DNA of 64,000 nt from Brevundimonas sp. (GTDB lineage Bacteria; Pseudomonadota; Alphaproteobacteria; Caulobacterales; Caulobacteraceae), in contig NZ_JAIXTC010000008.1 in the NCBI RefSeq assembly GCF_027484365.1, positions 1 to 64,000 of the forward strand, given 5' to 3'. This document shows, piece after piece, positions 36,714-47,947 of this stretch. Every line of letters begins with the position of its first letter. The first letter of the stretch is position 1. Both the position numbers and the translations under genes were made by a program. The notes beneath the pieces were generated by a model, which was given only the letters and a program-made list of their open reading frames with translations, ran no database searches and was not told the DNA's origin.

Positions 36714-37073
36714 TCAGGCTTGGGGCGGGGCGGTCGAAGGCGGCCGCGGCGGGCCGCGCGCGGGCGGGGGTGCGGCTTCGTGCCGGGTGACGAAGACCGA
36801 GGCCGGCTGGACCGCCGCGCCACGCAGGGGAGTCAGTCGCGGCGGGTCGGGGAGGGCGGCCGCGAAGGCGAGGACGCAGGCGGCGCATTTGACCCCGGCC
36901 ATGCCCTTGCCCGAGCCCTGTTCGCCGTCGACGCCGATGGCGATCGTCTGCGGCCCCTCGGTCGAGCAGATGACCATGGGGTGGCCGGGCGTCGAGGCCG
37001 CCAGGGCCGCGAACGGCATCAGGCTTCCGAACACGATGGCGAACGTCGCGGCCAGGAAGGCCAGCGAACGCAT
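36714..37073 (-). CDS. DUF2946-family protein
   Basis: Small protein of 119 aa from ATG 37073; a longer in-frame reading overlaps pth and is not credible. An N-terminal signal or anchor (MRSLAFLAATFAIVFGSLMP) is followed by a hydrophilic part with MVICST and a GVKCAACVLAFAAALP segment that carries a CxxC, a likely metal site. The C-terminus is Pro/Ala-rich. DUF2946 genes are often found beside copper-related receptors and PepSY proteins; here it opens exactly such a cluster. It has a 71-bp gap to the receptor start. Confidence 0.75.
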   Translation of the reverse strand: MRSLAFLAATFAIVFGSLMPFAALAASTPGHPMVICSTEGPQTIAIGVDGEQGSGKGMAGVKCAACVLAFAAALPDPPRLTPLRGAAVQPASVFVTRHEAAPPPARGPPRPPSTAPPQA

Positions 37074-37147
37074 GGTGGACCAGGATTCGGCCTGAGGACG
37101 GGTCACGTCGGGTCGATAGCCGAGGCCGGGCTCACAGGGAAGCGCGG

Positions 37148-37762
37148 CTATTGGTCTTTGGCCGCCTGGGCCGCCTGGCGCGGGCTGAACTTCGGCGCGG
37201 GGGCCAGTCGCAGGACCTCGCCCTGGTAGCGTTCGTCCTCGCCCTTGACCGCAAAGGGCAGGGCGTCGGCACAGGCGTTCAGCAGGGCCTCCAGCCACGG
37301 CTGTTCGGCCTTGTGGAAGTCGCCGAGCACGTGCGGCATGACCAGTTGCGGCTCGCCGGGGTGGCCGATGCCCATGCGGGCCCGCCGGAAGTCGGCGCCC
37401 AGCTGGCTGATCAGGCTGCGCACGCCGTTCTGGCCCGCCGCCCCGCCGCCGGCCTTCATGCGGAACCGGCCCGGGGCCAGGTCGATCTCGTCGTGGAAGA
37501 CGATGATGTCCTTCGGCGGGATCTTGTAGAAGCGCGCAGCCTCGCCGACGGCGTTGCCCGAGTTGTTCATGAAGGTCTGTGGCTTCATCAGCAGGATCTT
37601 TCGACCCTCGATCTCGCCCTCGGAGATCACCGACTGGAACTTCGCCCGATCGGAGCCGAACCGCCACCGGCGCGCGATCTCGTCCACGGCCATGAAGCCG
37701 ATGTTGTGGCGGTTCCTTTCATATTTGGCGCCCGGGTTGCCGAGGCCGGCGATGATGAGCAT
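37148..37762 (-). CDS. pth: Peptidyl-tRNA hydrolase
   Basis: Releases tRNA from stalled peptidyl-tRNA; 204 aa. Family motifs visible are IIAGLGNPGAKYERNRHNIGFMAVD with the catalytic His (split here at RNRHN), KPQTFMNNSG, FHDEIDLAPGRFRMKAGGGAAGQNG and the FRRARMGIGHP segment. It lies downstream of rplY on the same strand, the common rplY-pth order, with a terminator hairpin between that may reduce read-through. Confidence 0.97.
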   Translation of the reverse strand: MLIIAGLGNPGAKYERNRHNIGFMAVDEIARRWRFGSDRAKFQSVISEGEIEGRKILLMKPQTFMNNSGNAVGEAARFYKIPPKDIIVFHDEIDLAPGRFRMKAGGGAAGQNGVRSLISQLGADFRRARMGIGHPGEPQLVMPHVLGDFHKAEQPWLEALLNACADALPFAVKGEDERYQGEVLRLAPAPKFSPRQAAQAAKDQ

Positions 37763-37779
37763 GGCGCTGTCCGGAAATG

Positions 37780-37810
37780 AAAACGGCCCCGTCCGTCGCC
37801 GGAGGGGCCG
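37780..37810 (-). terminator. Terminator between rplY and pth
   Basis: On the minus strand, CGGCCCCTCCG-gcga-CGGACGGGGCCG is followed by TTTT. It lies 24 nt after the rplY stop and 17 nt before the pth start, so pth may depend on read-through or its own promoter. Confidence 0.75.
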
Positions 37811-37834
37811 CTTCCGAAGGAGTGGATCGGTCGA

Positions 37835-38509
37835 TCAGCCTTCCGACGTCTCGCCCTCATCCGCGGCGGGAACGTCGCCAGCGGCAGCCTCGGCTGCGGC
37901 CTGTTCTTCGGCGATCGTCTCTTCGTCGTGGGCGGCCGAAATGCCGGCCGACGAGGTCTTGATCGAGGCGATCACGAAGTCGCGGTCGGTGATGGTCGGC
38001 TTGACGTCCGAGGGGACCTTGACGTCCGACCAGCGGATGGTGTCGCCCAGCTTGTGGCCGGCCAGGTCGACGACCAGGTCTTCCGGGATGTGGTTGGCGG
38101 GGACCAGGATCTCGACCGAGTGACGGACGATCTCGAGCGAACCGCCCTGACGGAAGGCCTTGCACTGGTCTTCATTGATGAAGTGGACCTGGACCTCGAT
38201 CTTGACGTCGGCGTTCTCGTCGACGCGCATCAGGTCGAAGTGAAGCGGGCGGTCCGACACGGGGTCGAACTGCACGTCCTTGGCGATGACCGGCTGGCTC
38301 TCTTCGCCGTACTTCAGCGTGACCAGGTGGCCCAGCAGCTTGCCGGTGTACAGGTTCTTGCGGAAATCCTTCTCGTTGACCGAGATGGCGACGGGGGCCT
38401 TGCCGCCGCCGTACAGGATGCCCGGAACGGCGCCCGAGCGACGGGCTGCGCGCGCGCCGCCGGTGCCGGTGTTCTCGCGGACATCCACGTTCAGAATGAT
38501 CTCGGCCAT
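37835..38509 (-). CDS. rplY: 50S ribosomal protein L25/general stress protein Ctc
   Basis: 5S rRNA-binding ribosomal protein of 224 aa, the long Ctc form with a C-terminal TL5 domain. The N-terminal L25 core has NVDVRENTGTGGARAARRSG and GAVPGILYGGGKAPVAI; the second domain includes FDLMRVDENADVKIEV and HFINEDQC. An acidic, Ala/Glu-rich tail ends DEGETSEG. The start is ATG 38509 with GAGG 8 nt upstream. Confidence 0.96.
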   Translation of the reverse strand: MAEIILNVDVRENTGTGGARAARRSGAVPGILYGGGKAPVAISVNEKDFRKNLYTGKLLGHLVTLKYGEESQPVIAKDVQFDPVSDRPLHFDLMRVDENADVKIEVQVHFINEDQCKAFRQGGSLEIVRHSVEILVPANHIPEDLVVDLAGHKLGDTIRWSDVKVPSDVKPTITDRDFVIASIKTSSAGISAAHDEETIAEEQAAAEAAAGDVPAADEGETSEG

Positions 38510-38643
38510 CTGGCTCGCCTCAACAACAAAAACGCCTGCGCCGACATTGCGGCCCGCGCGGCGGGGTCATGGACCCTCGAATTCAAGAGCGCGGGTCATT
38601 ACACGCAAGAGCCCGCGTGTGCAACCGAGTCTGAACGCTGATG

Positions 38644-39726
38644 TCAGTTCGGCGTCGGCGAGGTCGCCGCAAGCGAGGCCGTCGCCGCCTCTGCGGCAAC
38701 TCCCACAGGGGCCGGCGTGACCTCTGCCGTGGCGATCGTCGGGTTCACAGGGACCGGAATCGTCGCCGCCGTGGCGCAGGTCGCGAGATCGCGCACGATG
38801 TGGCGACCGAGGCAGAACATGTCCTCGTAGCTGGGTCGCGCGGCGGCCAGGCACTGGAACAGGTTCAGCTTGGACATATCCAGACAGAATTGGGCGTTGG
38901 TCTCGATCGACAGGGCCTCGGTGTTGGCGCGGGCGTCGTCGCCCGCTGCCCCCATGGCCGCCAGGGCCGCGATGGCCAGGGCGTTGACGACGGCGGGGGT
39001 GTAGGGCGGGCCGTTTTGGGCCGGAGCGAGGTTCAGGCCCGTCCCGCTGTTGGCGGCGGCGAACAGGCGCGCCGATTCCTCGGCGGACGGCAGCATCTGG
39101 ATGGCGGAGATGGTCTTGACCGATTCAAGGCGGACTTCGCGGCTGGGGATCGGCGTCACGGCCCAGCGGCGGCGCGGATCGCGGCGTTCCTGGATCGTAT
39201 AGGCGTCCTGCTCCACGCCGTCGGCGATGGCGGTCAGGGCGACGATATCCTGGTTCAGGGTCGCGATGATCAGGCCTGCGGCGACATCGGCACCCGGCAG
39301 ATTGGCGGCATAGGCGGGGTCGCGGATGATGTTGGCGATCACGTCGGCCCGTTGCTGCGGATCGTTGACGTAGCTGCGCACCCCCGCGACGAACTCCGGC
39401 GACTGGAGCGCCAGGATCGAGGCGTAGGCGATCATGCCGCGCGACAGGGTGGCCGGGTCGTAGGCTGCGCCCTTGCGCATGGCCGCCTGGATCGATTCGG
39501 CGTCCTGGAAACCGCCGGCCTGGATGGTGCCGACCTCGCGGATGAAGGTGACGTAGATCGACGCGGCCTGGGCCACGCCCTCGTTGAGGGTCACGGCCGG
39601 CGGCGGCGGCGGGGGTGGCGGGGGCGGGGGCGGCGCGACCGGTTCGGGCGTGCTGCAGGAGGCCAGGATGGCGGCTGCGGCGGCGACGGCGATAGCGAGG
39701 CCGCGACGCGGAAGTGCCAGACGCAT
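38644..39726 (-). CDS. Putative lipoprotein, paralogue of the next gene; polyproline linker
   Basis: Predicted lipoprotein of 360 aa from ATG 39726 (MRLALPRRG), lipobox ILASCS. A run of twelve prolines after EPVAP spans residues about 31-42, encoded by a GGC/GGG-rich tract. The core (about 45-330) has VAQAASIYVTFIREV, MIAYASILALQSPEFVAGVR, DIVALTAIADGVEQDAY, SKLNLFQCLAAARPSYEDMF and CLGRHIVRDLATC, with conserved cysteines. It shares all of these with the upstream gene at 39860. I do not recognise a characterised family; it looks like a Caulobacterales-type envelope protein. Confidence 0.75.
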   Translation of the reverse strand: MRLALPRRGLAIAVAAAAAILASCSTPEPVAPPPPPPPPPPPPAVTLNEGVAQAASIYVTFIREVGTIQAGGFQDAESIQAAMRKGAAYDPATLSRGMIAYASILALQSPEFVAGVRSYVNDPQQRADVIANIIRDPAYAANLPGADVAAGLIIATLNQDIVALTAIADGVEQDAYTIQERRDPRRRWAVTPIPSREVRLESVKTISAIQMLPSAEESARLFAAANSGTGLNLAPAQNGPPYTPAVVNALAIAALAAMGAAGDDARANTEALSIETNAQFCLDMSKLNLFQCLAAARPSYEDMFCLGRHIVRDLATCATAATIPVPVNPTIATAEVTPAPVGVAAEAATASLAATSPTPN

Positions 39727-39859
39727 GGTGATTTTCCCCACAAGGATGCAACAGCGCTCCGCCGGCGCCGTCGTCATGTCGGCTTATAAGCCTTCCCCAA
39801 GGTTTTCCGATCGTTAATCGCCGCCCGACCGTTCAACTCTCCGGCGCCTCCCGGCCTGG

Positions 39860-41092
39860 CTAGCCGTTGGGACCGGCGTTCAGACGCTGGGTCGCCGACT
39901 GTCCGGGCGGGGGAGTTGCGGGCGTCGTCGCCGGCGCCGGCGCGGCCTGGAGCGGGGTCGGGACGACGGGCGGCTCCGGGGGCGTCGAGGGGGGAAGCGG
40001 CTCCGGCGTGATCGCGGGCGAACGCGCCGGGGTCGGGCTGCGTCCGCCGCTCTGGGTCGGATTGCCTACGGTGATGATCGCAGCGGGCAGGGCGGCGCCT
40101 CGAGCGCAGGTCGACAGGTCACGGATCACGTGTCGGCCCAGGCAGAACATGTCCTCATAGGTCGGCCGGGCAGCCGCCAGACACTGGAACAGGTTCAGCT
40201 TGGAGCTGGCCAGACAGTCCTGGCTGGCGCGGTCGTACTGCAGGGCGTCGGTATTGGCCCGGGCGTTGTCGCCGGCGGCCCCGAGGGCGGCGAGGGCGGC
40301 CATGGCGATGGCGTTGGTCACCGAGGGGGCATAGGGCGCGCGCCGCGTACGCCCGGCCGTCACGCCCAGGCCTGATCCGCTGTTGGAGGCCGCATAGAGC
40401 CGGGCGGTCTCGGAACCCGACGGCGCCACCGGGCGCGACAGGTCCTTGATCGCCTGAAGCCGGCCCTCGCGGTCCGCCGGGGTGGCGCGGCCCCAGCCGT
40501 TCCGCTGATCGCCCGCATACTGGATGTTATAGGCGTCGCTCTCCACCGAGTCGGCGGCCGAGCTCAGCGCCACGATGTCGGCTTCCAGCACCGCCATGAC
40601 CAGGCTGGCCGCGGCCTCGGCGCCGGGCAGGGTCGAGGCGTACTCCGGGTTCGCGACGATACGGTCGATGATCTGACGCCGCGCCGCGGGCTCGGCTCCG
40701 GCCTGTCTGACGCCAGAAACGAACTCCGGCGACTGCAGCGCCAGGATGGAGGCATAGGCGACCAGGCCACGAGAAATCTGGTTGGCGTCGTAGGCCGCGC
40801 CGCGACGCAGGGCCGCCTGCACCGCTGCGGGGCTGGCGAAGCCTCCCCGGATCGTCGCCATGTCGCGGGTGAAGGTCAGATAGACGGCTGCCGACTGGGC
40901 CACGCTGTCGTTCAGGGCGACGGGAGGCGGCAGGCGGGCGGCGATGGCCGCGGCCTCCTGCGCCGCCGCGATCGCGGCGACCCGCATCTCCTCGGCCTGC
41001 AGTTCCGCCCGGCTGGGGCCACAACTCGTCAGCAGTCCAGCGACCGCGAGGGCGACCAGGGTCGGGCCCTGGCTACGGAAGGAAAGACGCAT
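39860..41092 (-). CDS. Putative lipoprotein, paralogue of the previous gene
   Basis: Predicted lipoprotein of 410 aa, ATG 41092, lipobox LLTSCG. A short Ala/Glu coiled segment replaces the polyproline run of its neighbour. The shared core has VAQSAAVYLTFTRDMATI, LVAYASILALQSPEFVSGVR, ADIVALSSAADSVESDAYNI, SKLNLFQCLAAARPTYEDMF and CLGRHVIRDLSTC. The C-terminal 80 residues are Pro/Thr-rich and disordered. The two genes are in tandem, 133 bp apart, evidently from duplication. Function is unknown. Confidence 0.75.
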   Translation of the reverse strand: MRLSFRSQGPTLVALAVAGLLTSCGPSRAELQAEEMRVAAIAAAQEAAAIAARLPPPVALNDSVAQSAAVYLTFTRDMATIRGGFASPAAVQAALRRGAAYDANQISRGLVAYASILALQSPEFVSGVRQAGAEPAARRQIIDRIVANPEYASTLPGAEAAASLVMAVLEADIVALSSAADSVESDAYNIQYAGDQRNGWGRATPADREGRLQAIKDLSRPVAPSGSETARLYAASNSGSGLGVTAGRTRRAPYAPSVTNAIAMAALAALGAAGDNARANTDALQYDRASQDCLASSKLNLFQCLAAARPTYEDMFCLGRHVIRDLSTCARGAALPAAIITVGNPTQSGGRSPTPARSPAITPEPLPPSTPPEPPVVPTPLQAAPAPATTPATPPPGQSATQRLNAGPNG

Positions 41093-41170
41093 TGGAAGTC
41101 CCCGAAATCTTGCTGCGACTGAAACTTCCAGTCCGGCGGTTTTGAGGCAAGGCGAGCGACGTTTTCGTGA

Positions 41171-42103
41171 TCAGTCGAACAGTTTGGAGACCGATTCCTC
41201 GTTGGCGATCCGGCGGATGGCCTCGCCGATCAGGGGCGCGACCGGGACCGTCCGGATTTTGGAGCAGGACAGCACCTCATGCGGCTGCTCGATGGAATCG
41301 GTGATGACCAGTTCTTTCAGCGGGCCGTCGGTGACGCGCTGGACCGCCGGGCCCGACAGGACGCCGTGGCTGATGTAGGCCGAGACCTCCGTCGCGCCGG
41401 CCGCGATCAGGGCCTTGGCCGCGTTGACCAGGGTGCCGCCCGAATCGACGATGTCATCGAACAGGATGCATTCGCGGCCAGAAACGTCGCCGATGATGTT
41501 CATGACCTCGCTCTCGCCCGCCCTGGGGCGCCGCTTGTCGACGATGGCCAGATCGACGTTCAGGCGCTCGGCCAGGGACCGGGCGCGCACCACGCCGCCG
41601 ACGTCGGGCGACACGATCATCAGATTGCCGCGCGTGTAGCGATCCTTGATGTCCTGGGCCAGCACCGGGGTGGCGACCAGGTTGTCGGTCGGGATGTCGA
41701 AGAAACCCTGAATCTGGCCGGCGTGCAGGTCCATGGTCAGGACCCGGTCCGCGCCGGCGCGAGTGATCATGTTCGCCACCAGCTTGGCAGAGATGGGCGT
41801 GCGCCCGCCGGTCTTCCGGTCCTGACGGGCATAGCCGAAATAGGGCATGACCGCCGTGATCCGCCGCGCCGAGGCCCTGACAAGGGCGTCGATGCAGATC
41901 AGCAGCTCCATCAGGTTGTCGTTGGCCGGATAGGAGGTCGACTGGATCACGAAGACGTCCTCGCCCCGGACGTTCTCCTCGATCATCGCGAACACCTCGT
42001 TGTCAGCGAAGCGTTTCACCTGGGCCTTGGTGAGGGGCATGTCGAGGTGATCGGCTATGGCCTGGGCCAACGACCGGTTCGAGTTGCCAGCAAGCAGCTT
42101 CAT
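41171..42103 (-). CDS. prs: Ribose-phosphate pyrophosphokinase
   Basis: Makes PRPP from ribose 5-phosphate and ATP; 310 aa. Motifs visible are the N-terminal [33 protein letters not shown], the flexible loop [19 protein letters not shown], the [14 protein letters not shown] segment and the PRPP loop [17 protein letters not shown]. It starts at ATG 42103 with AAAGGA 8 nt upstream and is divergent from bamD across a 202-bp gap that should contain both promoters. Confidence 0.97.
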   Translation of the reverse strand: MKLLAGNSNRSLAQAIADHLDMPLTKAQVKRFADNEVFAMIEENVRGEDVFVIQSTSYPANDNLMELLICIDALVRASARRITAVMPYFGYARQDRKTGGRTPISAKLVANMITRAGADRVLTMDLHAGQIQGFFDIPTDNLVATPVLAQDIKDRYTRGNLMIVSPDVGGVVRARSLAERLNVDLAIVDKRRPRAGESEVMNIIGDVSGRECILFDDIVDSGGTLVNAAKALIAAGATEVSAYISHGVLSGPAVQRVTDGPLKELVITDSIEQPHEVLSCSKIRTVPVAPLIGEAIRRIANEESVSKLFD

Positions 42104-42305
42104 CCGGTCATCCTTTCGCCGTCATCGGGCCGCCAATGACGTCAGTTCCGTCTTGCGCGCTCTTTAGCAGCGCGTCGGCCCGTATCAAGCCGTGATTGCC
42201 TGACCCGGCGCATGGCGCGTTGCGAACGCCGATGTTAGAGAACGCGATCTTGATACCCGGCGAGCCTCGCGGCCCCGTCCGGGCGGCGTGTGATGAGGTT
42301 CCAGG

Positions 42306-43166
42306 TTGCCGAATTCCTTCCAGTCTTCGTCCGTTTCGCGCCCGGTCGGCGTTGTCCTGATCGCTCTGGCGGCGGTGCTGACGCTGTCGGCATGCAACGG
42401 CGGCCGTGCCCGTCCGCGCCTGGCCTATGAGGAGCGTCCGGTCGAGCTGCTCTACAACACAGGCTACGAGCGGCTGCAGCGCCAACGCTGGGCCGACGCC
42501 GTGGACTATTTCCAGGAAGTGGAGCGTCAGCATCCGTATTCGGAATGGTCGCGTCGCGCGATCCTGATGCAGATCTACGCCTACTACCAGAACGGCAGTT
42601 ACGAAGAATCGATCGCTGCGGCGGACCGGTTCATCCAGCTGTTCCCGGGCAGCCCTTCGGCCGCCTACGCCTTCTACATGCGGGCGACCTGCCACTTCGA
42701 GCAGATCGTGGATGTGGGCCGCGACCAGAATCAGGCTGAACAGGCGCTGGCCGGCCTGCGCGACGTCGCCCGCCGCTATCCCAATTCGTCCTACGCCACC
42801 GATGCGGTCGTGAAGATCGACATGGTCAACGACCAGCTGGCCGGCAAGGAAATGAACATCGGCCGCTACTACCAGCGCGCCAACCAGCCTCTGGCCGCCA
42901 TCGGTCGCTACAAGGCCGTGATCGACAACGAGGCCTTCCAGCGGACCTCGCATACGCCCGAAGCCCTGTACCGTCTGGTCGAGGTCTATCTGACGCTCGG
43001 TCTCAAGGACGAGGCGGAACGCAACGGCGCCGTGCTCGGCTTCAACTATCCGGGCAGCCCCTGGTACGCCGAAGCCTACGCCTTGCTGACCGAGGACGGC
43101 CGCCCGCCGGAGACGGCCCCGACCGGCGAGCGTGAAAGCTGGCTGCGACGGATTATTCCGGGCTGA
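42306..43166 (+). CDS. bamD: Outer membrane protein assembly factor BamD
   Basis: Lipoprotein of the BAM complex, 286 aa, with lipobox LTLSAC (about residue 30) and TPR repeats: VELLYNTGYERLQRQRWADA and YFQEVERQHPYSEWSRRA, then DRFIQLFPGSPSAAYAFYMRA. The RYPNSSYATDAVVKI segment and the YYQRANQPLAAIGRYKAVID repeat are typical. It begins at TTG 42306 with GAGG 8 nt upstream; no ATG or GTG gives a complete signal. recN follows in the same direction, a common bamD-recN neighbourhood in Alphaproteobacteria. Confidence 0.95.
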   Translation: MPNSFQSSSVSRPVGVVLIALAAVLTLSACNGGRARPRLAYEERPVELLYNTGYERLQRQRWADAVDYFQEVERQHPYSEWSRRAILMQIYAYYQNGSYEESIAAADRFIQLFPGSPSAAYAFYMRATCHFEQIVDVGRDQNQAEQALAGLRDVARRYPNSSYATDAVVKIDMVNDQLAGKEMNIGRYYQRANQPLAAIGRYKAVIDNEAFQRTSHTPEALYRLVEVYLTLGLKDEAERNGAVLGFNYPGSPWYAEAYALLTEDGRPPETAPTGERESWLRRIIPG

Positions 43167-43236
43167 CCGTTCCCGGCCTGTTCTGGTCTAGAGTGTCGGC
43201 GATGACGAATCGCCCCCGCCTCATGGCGTCTGCCCC

Positions 43237-44937
43237 ATGCTGACAAGTCTTTCGATCCGCGACGTGGTGCTGGTCGACGTCCTCGATCTGGAGGTCGACG
43301 AGGGACTGACCGTACTGACCGGCGAGACCGGGGCCGGCAAGTCGATCATTCTCGACGCCCTGGGCCTGGCGCTGGGAGGGCGAGGGGAGGCGGGCCTGGT
43401 CCGTTCCGGCGCAAAACAAGCCGTGGCCACCGCCGTCTTCACCGCGCCCGACGACGACGAACTGCTCGACCTGATCCGGGAGAAGGGGTTCGAGATCACT
43501 CCGGGCGCCGACCTGATCCTGCGTCGCGCCCTGTCCGCGGATGGCCGGAGCCGGGCCTGGGTCAATGACCAGCCGGCAGGAGTAGGGGCCCTGCGGGAGA
43601 TCGGCGCCCGCCTGGTCGAGGTGCACGGCCAGCATGAAACCGTCGGCCTGCTGGACTGGAAGACCCATCGCGGATTGCTGGACGCCTATGGGGGCCTGGC
43701 GCCGCAGCTCGGCGGGGTCGCCGCTGCGTCCGAAAGGCTGAAGGCCGCCGAGGCGAAGCTGGAAGGCCTGCGCGCCGCCGCTGCCGATGCCGCAGCCCGG
43801 GCCGAAGAGATCGCCCTGAACCTCGCCGACCTCGACGCCCTGGATCCGCGCGAGGACGAGGAGACCGAGCTGGCCGGCGAGCGCGCCGTGCTGGGCGCGG
43901 CGGAAAAGGCCGTGGCGGATCTCGTGGATGCCCGCACCAGCCTCGGCGGCGACAAGCTGAGCCAGAAACTGTCCGCTGCCCTCCGCGCCGTCGAGCATGC
44001 GCGCCAGCGGGCGACCCAGGCCGGTGTCGAGGCCGATCACCCCGTCCTGGTCCGCCTGACGTCGGCGGCCGAGGCCATCGACCGAACCATGGTCGAGGCC
44101 GCCGAGGCCATCGCCGAGGTCGACGCCGCCGCCAACGCCTTCGACTTCGAGCCCGGCCGCCTGGACAAGGCCGAAGAGCGGCTGTTCGCCCTGCGCGCCG
44201 CCGCCCGCAAGCTGAACACCACCGTCCACGCCCTGCCCGCCCTGCGCATCTCCCTGCGCGAACAGTTGCGACTGATCGAGGACGGGGCAGAGGCGATCAC
44301 GAACGCCGCCCGCGATGCGGCCGTGGCGCGCGAGACCTATGACGTCACAGCCAGCCTGCTCAGCTCCGGCCGCGAAGCCGCCGCAGACCGTCTGGCCAGG
44401 GCGGTGATGGAGGAACTCGGCCCGCTGAAGCTGGATCGCGCCCGCTTCCGCGTGGCTCTGGAGCCGGTCGCCGAGGGACGTCGCGGCCCGCTGGGCGTCG
44501 AAACCGCCCGGTTCGAGATCGCCACCAACGCCGGCACGCCGTTCGGCCCTCTGGACGCCATCGCCTCGGGTGGCGAACTGGCCCGCTTCGCCCTGGCCAT
44601 GAAGGCGGCGCTGGCGGGGCGCGAGGACCAGCGCCAGCCGGTGATGATCTTCGACGAGGTCGATCAGGGGGTCGGCGGCGCCGTGGCCGAGGCCGTCGGC
44701 CAGCGCCTGAAGCGCCTCTCGAACGGCGCCCAGGTCCTGGTCGTGACCCACAGCCCCCAGGTCGCCGCGCGCGGTCACGCCCACTGGAAGGTCCGCAAGG
44801 CCGACGCAGCCGGCGTGACCACCACCACCGTCGATACGCTCGACGACACGGCCCGCCGCGAAGAGATCGCCCGCATGCTGTCCGGCGCCGTTGTCACCGA
44901 GGAAGCCCGCGCCGCCGCCCGGTCCCTGATCGGCTGA
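43237..44937 (+). CDS. recN: DNA repair protein RecN
   Basis: SMC-like ATPase of 566 aa acting in double-strand-break repair. Walker A is TGETGAGKSIILDALGLAL; a Q-loop-like VEVHGQHE segment follows; an Ala/Glu-rich coiled-coil spans about 150-370; the ABC signature is ASGGELARFALAMK; Walker B is VMIFDEVDQGVGG; the H-loop is VVTHSPQVAARG. The length matches the family. It lies 70 bp after bamD. I did not find a clear SOS operator upstream. Confidence 0.96.
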   Translation: MLTSLSIRDVVLVDVLDLEVDEGLTVLTGETGAGKSIILDALGLALGGRGEAGLVRSGAKQAVATAVFTAPDDDELLDLIREKGFEITPGADLILRRALSADGRSRAWVNDQPAGVGALREIGARLVEVHGQHETVGLLDWKTHRGLLDAYGGLAPQLGGVAAASERLKAAEAKLEGLRAAAADAAARAEEIALNLADLDALDPREDEETELAGERAVLGAAEKAVADLVDARTSLGGDKLSQKLSAALRAVEHARQRATQAGVEADHPVLVRLTSAAEAIDRTMVEAAEAIAEVDAAANAFDFEPGRLDKAEERLFALRAAARKLNTTVHALPALRISLREQLRLIEDGAEAITNAARDAAVARETYDVTASLLSSGREAAADRLARAVMEELGPLKLDRARFRVALEPVAEGRRGPLGVETARFEIATNAGTPFGPLDAIASGGELARFALAMKAALAGREDQRQPVMIFDEVDQGVGGAVAEAVGQRLKRLSNGAQVLVVTHSPQVAARGHAHWKVRKADAAGVTTTTVDTLDDTARREEIARMLSGAVVTEEARAAARSLIG

Positions 44938-44991
44938 CGCCTCTACGCACGGCGCGCGTGTGCTAGGGTTCGCATGTACCGGGGAGTTGTC

Positions 44992-45081
44992 ATGTCGTAC
45001 GCCGCTGTCCTCGCCGCCTCCGCCCAGGTCGACCCCGGCGCCGACATGGGGGGCCTTCCCGTGCGTTCTGAATGTCTCTAA
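44992..45081 (+). CDS. Possible small ORF, 29 aa
   Basis: MSYAAVLAASAQVDPGADMG then GLPVRSECL and stop. GGGGAG lies 5 nt upstream of the ATG, a better ribosome binding site than many genes here have. The N-terminus is mildly hydrophobic and there is one Cys near the end. It could be a real microprotein, a leader peptide, or the start of a decayed gene. Coding potential cannot be judged from 29 codons. Confidence 0.25.
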   Translation: MSYAAVLAASAQVDPGADMGGLPVRSECL

Positions 45082-45110
45082 CGGCCCGGGAACCAAAAAC
45101 TTTCCGGCTT

Positions 45111-45192
45111 AGATTTTCTCCGCATCCAGGCCCGTCTGTGCCTTGAGGCGGGCGGTGCGCCGACAGCCGGTCTGGAGGGCGTTAGAAAATCT
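45111..45192. promoter_or_regulatory. Inverted repeat AGATTTTCT...AGAAAATCT upstream of receptor gene
   Basis: Two perfectly complementary 9-bp arms, at 45111-45119 and 45184-45192, each preceded by TT (TTAGATTTTCT, TTAGAAAATCT). They are AT-rich in a GC-rich context, 73 bp apart centre to centre (about seven helical turns), and lie 80-160 bp upstream of the receptor start. This is compatible with a looping operator, but unproven. Confidence 0.35.
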
Positions 45193-45272
45193 ATCAATCG
45201 ACCGACACTATCTGGCGCGCGGAATGCTGCACCGCACGCTAGATGCGATGGCCTCACTTCGGGGCAATCACG

Positions 45273-47939
<2,667 letters not shown>

Positions 47940-47947
47940 GGTCCGCC

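Larger units (their letters stand above)
44938..45272. other. 335-bp gap between recN and the TonB receptor
   Basis: No conventional gene is visible. The gap holds a possible 29-codon reading frame (44992-45081) and an inverted repeat (45111-45119 with 45184-45192). Local AT content rises around the repeat, which would fit a promoter and operator region for the downstream receptor. No riboswitch fold that I recognise. Confidence 0.6.

Noticed and set aside
39599..39640. GGC/GGG-rich tract as a possible microsatellite or frameshift site
   Set aside because: It encodes an in-frame polyproline linker of a lipoprotein; the frame is intact on both sides.
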